From Calycina herbarum (lineage: Eukaryota > Ascomycota > Leotiomycetes > Helotiales > Pezizellaceae): a DNA stretch of 11,712 bases. The stretch is taken from contig LLEY01000368.1 of assembly GCA_001414485.1 (NCBI GenBank), forward strand, positions 1 to 11,712. The letters are read 5' to 3'. The notes under the pieces were generated by a model that saw only the letters and a list, made by a program, of their open reading frames with translations, did not search any database and was not told the DNA's origin. The position numbers and the translations under genes are program-made. Positions 1 through 8,566 of this stretch are shown here, piece after piece; the first letter of the stretch is position 1, and each line of letters opens with the position of its first letter.

Positions 1-813
1 AACGTTATTATCCCTTATCTCTCGAGGGCTCTTCTCTTCTCTTATATTCTCCTTAGGGCTAGACCTAAGTGTTCCTCTCTTAAACTTAAAGTGTTTAGGA
101 GCCTTCGAGGGGTGTAGATAATAGCACTCGTCTGTAAGGTGTGTGGTTTGTTTACAATAGTTACAGTATCTATCTTTTGTAACTTTGTAAGGTTTCTTCC
201 CCTTATAGCCCTTCTTATAAGCAGGGCTTATAAACACTTCTTCTTCCTTAGACTCTTGTCGTTTAGACTCGTCTATAAGATTCGAGAATAGATTCTCTAT
301 AGTATAGGAGTCTATATCGTTTCGAAGAGATTGCGTTATATTAGATATAATGCTTTCGTAGTCCTCGCTTAGGTTATTAAGAACCCAAGCTATAACTACT
401 TGTCGAGGGAGTTCTATACTCTTAGCTTTAAGTTGATTACTAAGGTATTTAACCTTATTTAGATATTCTTCTATAGAAGAGTATTTGTCTAAAGAGGTAT
501 TAAAGAATTCTCTACAAAGCAGGAATTCTGATGAGAATCCTTTAGGGCTATATAGGTTCTTAAGTGTATCCCAAGCCTCTTTAGCATTAAGTTTATCTTG
601 GATTTGTAGAAGAGGCCCATCTTCTACAAGTAATTGTATATTACTTAATGCCTTAAGGTCTTGGTTTATATCGCCTTCGATGAACGACATAATATACTCA
701 AGTTGTCCTTCCTTAGTAAGGAAGGCCTTGGTGCGTATAGCCTAGACTTCATAGTTGACAGAGCCTTTAAGCTTCTGTATTGTGACTTTGTCGAGAGTCG
801 GCATTGCTACCAT
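1..813 (-). pseudogene. Copia gag, N-terminal 271 codons, one premature stop, open at window edge
   Basis: This is the capsid/nucleocapsid polyprotein of copia element E, which would form the virus-like particle and bind element RNA. One frame runs from the ATG at 813-811 to the window edge. A second in-frame ATG at 804-802 gives a start MPTLDKVTIQKLKGSVNYEV, and I prefer it as the gag-like start. Codon 24 (744-742) is TAG where this family has Trp, a TGG->TAG change of RIP type. The middle resembles the UBN2/gag-polypeptide family of copia, with motifs such as AKEAWDTLKNLY and IEEYLNKVKYLSNQLK. Codons 217-230 form an intact zinc knuckle CNYCKQTTHLTDEC (C-X2-C-X4-H-X4-C, at 165-124), preceded by a Lys-rich stretch. 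The plus-strand reading frames over this stretch are antisense shadows. I am sure of the family and less sure of the start. Confidence 0.88.
806..812 (-). other. Primer-binding site of copia E (TGGTAGC)
   Basis: Directly after the LTR end ...TTTTAACA the minus strand reads TGGTAGC. This is complementary to a tRNA 3' end of GCTACCA. The first seven bases of the Ty1 site, which pairs with initiator methionine tRNA, are the same. The following bases (AATGCC) do not continue the Ty1 match, so the tRNA identity is an inference. The site overlaps the first codons of gag. Confidence 0.6.
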
Positions 814-863
814 GTTAAAATGGTTACGCAAGAGGGCAGAAGGCAGAAGTCAAGGGTATAAAT

Positions 864-958
864 TATGTGTATATGTGTGTGTGTATATGTGTGTGTGTAT
901 ATGTGTGTGTGTATGTGTGTGTGTGTATGTGTGTGTGTGTGTATGTGTGTGTGTGTGT
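864..958. repeat. TG/CA microsatellite inside copia LTR copy 1
   Basis: Runs of (TG)n interrupted by TATA steps on the plus strand, i.e. (CA)n with TA interruptions in the element's own sense. The interruptions are what CA->TA conversion would give. The corresponding tract in LTR copy 2 (1811-1942) is longer and far richer in TA. Confidence 0.9.
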
Positions 959-999
959 CCTAGGTAGACGTCCCAGAACCTAGTTATATACACATGTGT

Positions 1000-1215
1000 A
1001 TAAAGGACTCTTTGTATATACGCATTCGGAATACGTATACGGTGTACAAAGGACTCTTTGTATATACGTATACGGAATACGGATGCGGTGTACAAAGGAC
1101 TCTTTGTATATACGCATTCGGAATACGTATACGGTGTATAAAGGACTCTTTGTATATACGTATGCGGAATACGCATGTGGTGTACAAAGGACTCTTTGTA
1201 TATACGTATACGGCA
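1000..1215. repeat. 46-bp minisatellite in copia LTR copy 1, five units
   Basis: The motif AAAGGACTCTTTGTATATAC recurs at 1002, 1048, 1094, 1140 and 1186, exactly 46 bp apart. Each unit holds a hairpin ACAAAG-GACT-CTTTGT and a second quasi-palindrome around CGGAATACGTATACGG. Units differ mainly by transitions. Because 46 is not a multiple of 3, the array is open in several frames on both strands, and I do not regard those frames as genes. Confidence 0.92.
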
Positions 1216-1299
1216 TACGCTACAAAACGCCACTTCCGTAAACGGAATACGTATGCGGAAGTATATGTAATTAATATACAAAACTTAACGCGTTGCTCT

Positions 1300-1345
1300 A
1301 GAGTGCTCTAGACACATCTGAACCACGAGGTCACGTGGTATTCTG
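1300..1345. promoter_or_regulatory. Palindrome cluster in copia LTR copy 1 (candidate regulatory sites)
   Basis: The stretch contains TCTAGAGTGCTCTAGA, a perfect 7-bp inverted repeat with a 2-bp spacer. Then follows CCACGAGGTCACGTGG, which holds a CACGTG E-box (1332-1337) and flanking inverted CCACG/CGTGG. Both motifs recur in LTR copies 2 and 3. No function is shown; their position 80-120 bp into the LTR fits the U3 promoter region. Confidence 0.4.
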
Positions 1346-1423
1346 ACTAAGCTTAACTTTTAGGTCTATATACACTTAAGCACTTATGTCTAAGTATACT
1401 AGATACTAATATATTATTATACA

Positions 1424-1428
1424 GAATA
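1424..1428. repeat. Probable target-site duplication (GAATA) of copia E, one side
   Basis: The bases next to the outer end of E's LTR are GAATA. Uninterrupted LTR copies read GTCAGAATACC at this place, so a 5-bp duplication of GAATA is the expected scar. The partner would lie left of the window. Confidence 0.5.
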
Positions 1429-1515
1429 CCACGTGACCTCGCGGTTCTGATGTGTCTAGAGCACTCTAGAGCAACGTATTAAGTTTTATATATTAATTAC
1501 ATATACTTCCGCATA

Positions 1516-1772
1516 CGTATATACAAAGAGTCCTTTGTACACCGCATATGTATTCCGAATGCGTATATACAAAGAGTCCTTTGTACACCGTATACGTATT
1601 CCGAATGCGTATATACAAAGAGTCCTTTGTACACCGCATACGTATTCCGAATGCGTATATACAAAGAGTCCTTTGTACACCGCATACGTATTCCGAATGC
1701 GTATATACAAAGAGTCCTTTGTACACCGTATACGTATTCCGAATACGTATATACAAAAGAGTCCTTTGTACA
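1516..1772. repeat. 46-bp minisatellite in copia LTR copy 2, six units
   Basis: AAAGAGTCCTTTGTACA recurs at 1525, 1571, 1617, 1663, 1709 and about 1755, with a 46-bp period; the last unit has one extra A. Each unit contains ACAAAG-AGTC-CTTTGT and CGTATTCCGAATGCG. It is the reverse complement of the array at 1000-1215. Confidence 0.92.
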
Positions 1773-1810
1773 CATGTGTATATAACTAGGTCCTGGGACG
1801 TCTACCTAGG

Positions 1811-1942
1811 ACATACACACACATATATATATATACACATATACATATACACACACATATACATATATACACACACATACATATATATACACACATACAC
1901 ATACACATACATATACATATACATATATATATATATATATTT
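1811..1942. repeat. CA/TA microsatellite inside copia LTR copy 2
   Basis: A run of ACAC and ATAT dinucleotides ending in an uninterrupted (AT)n tract at about 1923-1940. It is the counterpart of 864-958 but much richer in TA, as expected if CA repeats were converted to TA. Confidence 0.88.
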
Positions 1943-1996
1943 ATACCCTTGACTTCTGCCTTCTGCCTTCTGTCCTCTTACGTGACCATTTTAATA

Positions 1997-2759
1997 ATAT
2001 ATAAGAAAGTTCGTATTTATACTAACTATAAAGTACTCGAGTACTTTATAACGATAAAGCAGCTTACTATACGTTAAGCCAGATAGGCTAAAGCTTTAGC
2101 CGAATACTACTTTATAGTAATATACTATTCTAGAAAAGAGAATAGAAAGACGAACGCTTTAATACGAAAAACAGACGAGTTATAGACTTAGAAGTAGCTG
2201 AAAGAACAATACCGGACCCGTACGCTCTTAACGAAAGAATAAGTTGATATAGAAGTACTTAAAGACCTCGGGGTCGAAATAAGCTCTATTACGCTGGCTC
2301 TAGTCGACGACGATCACTTCTAGGAGTCTCTTACGCTCTCTAAACGAATCTGTAAAGCAAATAAGGATGCTAAGACACTTTAAGCTTTATAATTATAGGC
2401 TGAGAACGACGAAGACTCTCCGTACGTCTTAGAGGAAGACCTACTGCTTTATCAAGGCTGCTTAATAGTACTAGATATCGATACTTTATAGACAGACCTG
2501 ATCTGTAAAGTACACGACCAAGTACTACTAGCTCACCCTAGACGAGACAAGACCTACTAGATCCTTCGCTTGAGATATATCTAGCGAAATATAAAGTCTA
2601 ATATTACGTAATATATACGTAACTGTTACGAATGTCGAAGAACGGATATACTAAGAGATAAGACCCCTGGTTATCTACACCTACTTCTAGTTCTATTACG
2701 TATATAGTAATACGTAGTAATAGACTTTAAATCCTTCCTAGCTAATAAGCACGGCTTTG
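1997..2759 (+). pseudogene. Gypsy B pol, part 1: RNase H end, integrase zinc finger, start of integrase core
   Basis: One frame (codons beginning near 2003) starts with KKVRIYTNYKVLEYF, the conserved RNase H stretch of Ty3/gypsy (family form YTDxKxLEYF; Asp is Asn here). A spacer follows, then the integrase HHCC zinc finger with His at 2513 and 2534 and Cys at 2624 and 2633, all intact. The core then begins with VVIDFKSF; the first catalytic Asp is at 2723-2725. Several TAG/TAA codons sit where Trp or Gln is usual. The copia LTR cuts the gene at 1996, so gag, protease and RT lie outside to the left. Element A cuts it at 2759 in a GF(D) codon context, and the frame resumes at 8799. Confidence 0.85.
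2755..2759. repeat. Left target-site duplication of gypsy A (CTTTG)
   Basis: CTTTG directly precedes the 5' LTR of A, and CTTTA (8799-8803) directly follows its 3' LTR. The single G->A difference is of TG->TA type. Removing A plus one copy rejoins the integrase of B in one frame. Confidence 0.8.
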
Positions 2760-2991
2760 TATTACGGCGCTGGTCCGTAACACGTGATTCTCGGTCCTAC
2801 ACGTGACCGTCAGAGCTGTAACGCTTGGACGGATTTATAACGAGATTAAAGGCTCTTTATAGTTAGTAGGAATACCTCTTTTTCGTAGGGTATATATTCC
2901 GCATTCCCTCGTTCTTAGAACTGTAGCTTTAAATTCTCGAATATATACATATATACTCTTATGCCTTTGCCTTTAGATATGGATTATGATA
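2760..2991 (+). repeat. 5' LTR of gypsy A
   Basis: It starts TATTACGGCGCTGG, probably TGTTAC with TG->TA, and ends GGATTATGATA, matching GATCGTAACA of the 3' LTR by transitions only. It carries two CACGTG E-boxes at 2781-2786 and 2800-2805. The end was fixed by requiring equal length with the 3' LTR and a matching target duplication. Confidence 0.88.
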
Positions 2992-3263
2992 TTATTTAAA
3001 GCTTAACCCTTTTTACTCTCTATAAAGGATTATAATATCAACCGGATTCTACGCTTATAATAGCTAGAAGATCTTACACTTATAATAGTATAATTACAAC
3101 CCTCCTCCTCCGCCTATAACAGCCTCTCTTCCTATAAACGGATCCCTTAAGCATCTCTACGTCTATAACGACTTATCTCCTCGAAAGACACGCCTATAAC
3201 AGCCTATATAACCTTTTTTTATAACCTCTCCCTACCTTCTCCTCCTTCCTTTCTAATAATACT
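2992..3263 (+). other. Untranslated leader of gypsy A
   Basis: About 270 bp between the 5' LTR and the gag start, AT- and pyrimidine-rich on the plus strand with several CCTATAACAGCCT-like short repeats (for example near 3111 and 3190). A primer-binding site should begin at 2992, but TTATTTAAAGC there has no recognisable TGG start. It may have been altered by mutation, or the element may prime differently. I see no gene. Confidence 0.6.
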
Positions 3264-4487
3264 ATAGCTGACACTCGAAGTAGTCGTAGTAGAAAAGGAA
3301 AGACACCTACTAGCTTGTCTCGAACCGAGCCTTAACAACCGGATAACACCCCTGGAGTCGCCCCTCCCTTGCCTGTCTTCCCTGTGATAAGCGAGCCTCC
3401 TATAGACGAAAACGTTCGTTTATAGACTGAAATCCTCTCTTTACATACGTAACTCTACTAAACCCCGTTGCCTATAAACCACCTTAATAACCCTCTCCTA
3501 AGCCGCGAGTATACGTAAGCCCTTTAAGAGGCTACTACCGACTCCTCCCGTTCCCGATTTGGTTCCGACAATTCTACTCGTAAGTTCTAGGATAGCGAGA
3601 AACTTAAGAACGGCATCTCCCCGTTATATAAGGCCTGGCGGATTATCCTAGCTAGTAAAATAAGAAAGAACCTCTTCGAAGACGAATAAGATAAACTTAC
3701 CTTCGTCTTTATAGCTACTTCTAGCGTAGTATAAGAGTATCTAGAACCACAGATGGATTTCGGTTCTCTTACCTTATTTATAGACGTTATAGATATGCTT
3801 ATATATCTAGATACCTTATTCGTAGACAGTAACGAAGCCGTAGAGGCCTGTAAGGTCTTCTATAAACTCTTAATATAAGAGGACGAGACTTTTGCTATGT
3901 TTAAAGTAACCTTCTTAAGCCTTACAACTAAGGCTTATATCCTATTAAGTAAGTGGTCCGAAGATTTGTATCAGAAGCTTACGCTAGCTTTCTAAGTAAG
4001 TATCTCGCTAGTCTGAATCACTCTAGCAACCTTTAACCAGTTATATAACCACTATTACTCTGTCTATTAAGACAGGGTAACTATTAAGAAACGCCTTACA
4101 GCTCGCTATAACCGCCGCCTACCTATAAGAGGTTTCCCTACCGGCTACGGATTAACTTACTAACTTCCGGCTCTACGTACTACTATTAGTTATCCGCTAA
4201 CCCAAAGCCCGGTCCGTTACTCTCTAGTTATAGACCGCAAGACTCCTTTGCCTACTCGTAAGAGTACGACTCCTGTCTAAGATATAGTAGACGTTATCTG
4301 TTACAATTGTAATAAACCTAGGTACTACGCTAGTAAATACCCTCTTCCTTGAAAACCCTCTACAGCTATTAAGCTATTAGAAGACGCTGAAAACTCGCTT
4401 ATAGACTTCTATAGACTATAAGCGTCTGGAGAAGAATCGGCTAACGAGGAACTCGTCTATAAGGACTTAGGAAAAGAACAGCTCTAA
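3264..4487 (+). pseudogene. Gag of gypsy A, broken by about 17 stops
   Basis: This frame (codons from 3264) holds the capsid and nucleocapsid of A. The start is probably ATA GCT GAC ACT, an ATG start changed to ATA in a TG->TA context. The product opens with a basic Ser/Arg/Lys segment (ADTRSSRSRKGK). A gypsy-type capsid follows around 3630-4110 with readable blocks such as PQMDFGSLTLFIDVIDML and LATFNQLYNHYYSVY. The CCHC zinc knuckle at 4299-4340 reads CYNCNKPRYYASKY: the His and the last Cys are both Tyr, as CAC->TAC and TGC->TAC would give. Most of the internal stops are TAA or TAG at places expected to be Gln or Trp. TAA at 4485 may be the natural end or another lesion. Confidence 0.8.
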
Positions 4488-4489
4488 AG

Positions 4490-7400
4490 TAAGTCTTCTC
4501 TTTAGAGTAAAATAAACTTAGATCTTAACCTCTTAATCTAAGTCGTATAATAGGTAGAAAGGCTTTTACAACTATATATACTTTAATTAAGAATAGATAT
4601 ACTTTTAATACTACTAGACTTATTAATACTAGAGCGAATAGATAGCTATTTATTAACACAGCTTTAGCCGACCAGTTAAGTTAATATTATAGACAGGCTA
4701 CGGAAAAGCTGTTATACGTAATATTAATTACAGGGTTTAATAGATATAAAGGACTAGTGATTACTTACGTTATTCGCTTAATACTAAGTATCGACAGATA
4801 ACAGTTTACTAATACACCCTTCCTAATTACTAATATTAGCGGACACGATATTATTATCGGCCGTTAATAGCTTGTAGACGTAAACGTAAAGTTAGTAGTC
4901 CGTAGCTATAAGATTAAGTAGCTAGAATCCCTTCCTCTAGTTCGTCGATTCGATTACTTAGTACCTATTACTAGGGAATCGATAACTATCTCCCTACTAG
5001 ACCTCTAGGCTTAGGAGGATATAGAGAACCGCGACCTCCGCTAGAATACTATAGAGGAACCTATATTAATCTATTCGATACTGCCTCGAAGCCAGCGCTA
5101 AACCCCGCTACTAGTTACTCTTAAGGAAATTCTAGACGAAAGCTTTTAGTAAGACCTCGTCTCTGCCTAGAATAGAATATAGGTCCTTATTCCTAACTAC
5201 TAACAACGTTGTCGATCCTCTTTAGGAAAACGTTTAGTTATAGACTATAAAGCGGCTGTAAGCTCGCTTATAGACATTCGTAAACCTACGGAAGACTTCG
5301 CTATTAATATCTATTATATTAGAGCTGCCTCTTTTAAACTTAACCTTTAAAAGCATAATAACAAAGTCTTCTCTACTAGCTTATAAGAGATCGACTATGC
5401 TCTTATAGACAGGTTACGTATAGAGCTCTCTTTAGTAGATTATACTTTAGATAAACAACTAGTAGAATAGAACGTTCGCTAGGAATACACGGACTTTAAG
5501 AATGTCTTTTCAAAGAGAGCTTTAGACGAGCTTCCTCTACTATAAAACCAAGTCGACTACTAGATCGAACTTATAGGTCCGAATACCCTATTACATAGCC
5601 TGTTATATAGAATAACAACTGAGGAACTTCTAGCTATAAAGCAGTATATCCTCGATAACCTCGATAAAGGGTTTATTATTCCTAGCCACGTCTCTTTCGC
5701 CTCTCTAGTACTGTTTATAAAGAAGCCTAACAGAAGCTTACAGCTCTATATCGACTACTAGAAACTTAATAACCTTACTTATAAGAACCAGCACCCTCTT
5801 CTGCTAATCGACGAAACTCTTATATAAATCACTAGTGCTAAAATCCTTATAAAGCTCGACATTCGTTAAGCTTTCAACTGTATACGTATAGAACTAGAGT
5901 TAGAAGAACTTATAACCTTTTAGACCTATTATAGCACGTTTAAATATAAGGTATTACCTTTCGGCTTAACCAACGGTCCTACTACGTACTAGAGGTATAT
6001 GAATAGCGTTCTTATAGAATATCTTAATAACTTTTATACGGCTTATCTTAACAACATTCTTATATACTCTGATAATAAGCTCGAATACGTTGAACACGTC
6101 TATAAGATCTTAGAACGGCTCTATAAAGCTAGGCTATAAGTAGATATTAAGAAGACAGAGTTCTACGTTACTCGTACGAAGTACCTTGGTTTTATTATCT
6201 CTATAGATAGAATCGAAGTCGACCTAGAGAAGATCTTAGCAATCGTTTCCTAGAAATATTCTAGTATTATTAAGAGTATCTAGTCCTTCCTAGGTTTTTA
6301 TAACTTCTACCAACGTTTTATTCGGGATTATAGACGGATTACTCGTCTGCTGAACTATCTTATAAGTAAGGAAGTGCTATTTAAGTTCGACTTAGAATAT
6401 AAGAAGGCTTTTAACACGTTAAAAGAAGCCTTAGTTACTGCCTCTCTCTTATACCACTTTACAGCCGATTTAGAGACTATAGTTAAGACTAACGCTTCTA
6501 ACAGAGTAGTTATAGCTGTAATGTTATAATATATATCCGAAACTGAACTGTGGAGACCTATAGGCTACTTCTCGAAGACGATAAACCCTACTAAGCTAAA
6601 CTACTAAATCTACGATAAGGAGATATTAGCTATTATACGCTCTTTTAGACAATAGCGAGCAGATCTTACTTAGACTAGCTCCTAGATTAAGGTCTTTATC
6701 GATTATAAGGCTTTAGAGTACTTTATAACCTCTAAAACCTTAAACTAGTAGTAAGCGAGATAGGCAGAGTTTCTATTAGAGTTCTATTTTATAATTATAT
6801 TTTAATCTAGTAAGTAGAACGAGAAAACGGATACACTAATACGCCGAGACTAAGACGTTAACCTATAGAACGACCTAAAAGCGTCTATAAGATAATAAAC
6901 CTTACTTACGTCTAATTAGTTAGATCTACGTATTACTACTTAATTAGAATCTCCTATAACGTTAGCCCTAGTTACCTTAGAACCCTCGCTTAACCTTGTC
7001 GACTAGTTACTTACTACTAACTGTAACTCTTCGGACTTAGAAGACGACTGAACGAAAGCTACCCGCGGGTACTAAAACTAGATAATAAAGAACGGCTTAC
7101 TTCTTTAGTAAAAGAGACTTGTGGTTCCTAATTAAGGCATCTTATAGACGGACCTAATCTATAAGGCTTACGTATAAGTATCTACGGCTCACCCTAGACA
7201 GACAAAGACGGTAGCTATCCTCGTCTATAGATACTAGTAGAAAGGTTTACAGACGTCTATAGAAACCTATATTAGTAACTACAGAGACTGTCGACGTGCT
7301 ATAGTTCCTCGCGACTATAAACCTAGGTTTTTACACCTGTTACTAGTTCTAGAACGTCCCTAGTAGTATATTACTATAGACTATAAGTCTTTCCCTACTG

Positions 7401-8530
7401 ATAAACAAGGTTACGATACCTTATAGGTAGTTATAGATCGCCTAACTAAGTAATCGGTCTCGATCCCCTATCTAAAGACAGTTATAGCCTAAGATATAGC
7501 TCGAATATACGTTACATAGATCTATCGAACCTACAGCTATCTATAAAGCATTGTTTTAGACCGTAGACTATAGTTTATTTCTTCTTTCTAGTCTAAATTC
7601 TACGGAATCCTTAGTATAAAGCTTAAGCTATCTACTGCTTTCTACCTATAAACTAACAGATAAACCGAAATTATAAACTAATAGATTAATTAATGCCTAT
7701 AGCCTTTTGTTAGTTACTATTAGGACAACTAGAGCGAACTTGTCCCTATTCTAGACTACGCTTAGCTTACGCTTCTATATAAGAGTCTAGGTAGGCTCTC
7801 GCCCTTTAAAGTAATTAATAGATACGTAGCTACTACGTCCTTCGATTAGAACCGTCTAGATAAATCTATAACAGTCTACGAATAGCTTAACTAGACCGAT
7901 GTAGAGGCACTCGTATAGAGAATATACGACACTTAGACTATAGCAAAGGAATTGGTTAGTAAAGCATAAGACCGCTATATAAGGTCCGCGAACCGGATTC
8001 GAAGAGCAGTAGACTTTGACGTAGACGACTTTGTTTAAGTATTAACTTATAATTAGAAGACAGACTAGCCGAGCTATAAGCTAGATAGACAAAACGAGGG
8101 TTCGTTCCAGATTACAGCCTGCGAAGGATACTCTTTCCGGCTCGAACTGCTAGACCACTTCTATATACACCCCGTATTCTACCCGTCACTGCTCTATAAG
8201 GCCGCTATAGATCCGTTACCTAGATAGGTAAACGAACCACCCCCGCTAATACAGGTTATAGATTAGAAAGAGTAGGAAGTAGAAGAAGTCTTAGCTATAA
8301 AGGCAGTTCGTAGAAAGCTCTAATACAGGGTTTAATAGTTAGGCTATAACCCTGATCTATAGTAGTATCTAGCCTCGAATTTTAAGTATTGCCTATATAA
8401 ATTATACGATTTTCACCTTACTAATCTAGCTCGTACTAGTCCGCCAAGGGCTTTATAAAGCTAGATACAAGTATAGGAAGACGGAATAGACGATTACAAT
8501 TATCTAACAGACGATTCGGTTATAATATAA
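4490..8530 (+). pseudogene. Pol of gypsy A: protease, RT, RNase H, integrase, chromodomain; inactivated
   Basis: The frame lies -1 relative to gag. The protease active site reads INTRA at 4622-4636, where DTGA is expected (Asp->Asn, Gly->Arg). RT spans about 5640-6290 with LPFGL present, but the catalytic box is YLNNILIYS at 6044 in place of YxDD. RNase H (about 6430-6830) has KTNASN at 6488 for the expected DAS motif. The integrase zinc finger has one of its two Cys as Tyr (7280) and the other kept (7289). The catalytic Asp at 7379, Asp at 7559 and Glu at 7667 remain. A chromodomain follows at about 8275-8460 (GYNPD and LASNF blocks), ending near DDSVII. Dozens of TAG/TAA codons interrupt it, but I found no indel. 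TAA at 8528 is taken as the end. Confidence 0.88.
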
Positions 8531-8552
8531 AGCTTATAGATAAGCTTTTTCT

Positions 8553-8566
8553 AAAAGAGAGGGTAA
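8553..8566 (+). other. Polypurine tract of gypsy A
   Basis: AAAAGAGAGGGTAA lies immediately before the 3' LTR at 8567, the position where plus-strand DNA synthesis is primed in LTR elements. Confidence 0.75.

Larger units (their letters stand above)
1..1423 (-). mobile_element. Ty1/copia retrotransposon E, 5' end only
   Basis: Read on the minus strand, the element starts with a 611-bp LTR (1423 down to 813). A primer-binding site and the gag gene follow, running out of the window at position 1. The pol region and 3' LTR must lie to the left. The LTR begins TGTATAAT and ends TTTTAACA, the usual TG...CA form. The gag product carries a CCHC zinc knuckle with the spacing typical of copia gag. 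The outer end at 1423 abuts a truncated copy of the same LTR, so E appears to have inserted into an older LTR of its own family. The single premature stop in the visible gag marks it as much less decayed than the gypsy elements beside it. Confidence 0.85.
813..1423 (-). repeat. Copia LTR copy 1 (complete, 611 bp; 5' LTR of element E)
   Basis: On the minus strand the LTR starts TGTATAATAATATATTAG at 1423 and ends CCATTTTAACA at 813. The start is supported by copy 3, which begins at 11441 with the same bases except TG->TA. The end is supported by copy 2, whose similarity stops at the same point (1996). Internal order on the minus strand: about 80 bp unique to copies 1 and 3, a CACGTG palindrome, the TCTAGAG/CTCTAGA inverted repeat, a unique stretch, the 46-bp minisatellite, the CA-rich microsatellite, then the leader-like tail. 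I see no coding gene: reading frames here come from the tandem repeat. Confidence 0.82.
813..1996. repeat. Large inverted repeat made by two copia LTRs in opposite orientation
   Basis: Positions 813-1343 reappear in reverse complement as 1424-1996, around an unmatched centre of about 80 bp (1344-1423). The arms share the outer tail, the microsatellite, a CCTAGGTAGACGTC block, the 46-bp array and the TCTAGAG/CACGTG block. The unmatched centre is the first 80 bp of LTR copy 1, which recurs at 11441. This shows the structure is two LTR copies rather than terminal inverted repeats of a DNA transposon. Confidence 0.85.
1424..1996 (+). repeat. Copia LTR copy 2, lacking its first ~80 bp (solo LTR or 3' LTR)
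   Basis: This matches LTR copy 1 in reverse complement from GAATACCACGTGACC to CCATTTTAATA; the final TA matches CA of copy 1. Beyond 1996 the sequence switches to gypsy B RNase H coding, so 1996 is the LTR's outer 3' end. The missing 5' part was probably displaced leftward by the insertion of element E. It has six 46-bp units against five in copy 1, but lacks a 45-bp segment with the TTTACGGAAGTGGCG block that copies 1 and 3 keep. Whether it was a solo LTR or the 3' LTR of a longer plus-strand copia element cannot be told here. Confidence 0.8.

Noticed and set aside
485..967. Plus-strand open frames of 66-86 codons
   Set aside because: They are antisense to the copia gag, which has clear family motifs and a zinc knuckle on the minus strand, or run into the TG microsatellite.
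850..1311. Overlapping open frames of 67-143 codons on both strands with repeated GLFVYT / KESFVH type residues
   Set aside because: They are the 46-bp tandem array read in every frame; 46 is not a multiple of 3 and the units lack stops by chance. There is no start context, no domain, and they lie inside an LTR.
1000..1772. CRISPR array or telomeric/subtelomeric satellite
   Set aside because: Units are head-to-tail without unique spacers, the context is a eukaryotic retrotransposon, and the array recurs inside each LTR copy rather than at a chromosome end.
1486..1952. Similar repetitive open frames in the right arm, up to 134 codons
   Set aside because: Same tandem repeat plus the CA/TA microsatellite in LTR copy 2; not a gene.
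813..1996. A DNA transposon or MITE with long terminal inverted repeats
   Set aside because: The unmatched centre is the LTR 5' end found again at 11441, and one arm continues directly into a primer-binding site and copia gag. Two LTR copies explain it.
2760..2976. Ending the gypsy A LTR at ...GCCTTTA / ...GCCTTCA (about 2974 and 8782)
   Set aside because: That leaves no target duplication and breaks the B reading frame. Extending to 2991/8798 gives equal 232-bp LTRs, a CTTTG/CTTTA duplication and a continuous frame.
2992..3263. A small gene or tRNA-primed site in the A leader
   Set aside because: No frame with a family motif and no TGG-type primer site is visible; left as leader.
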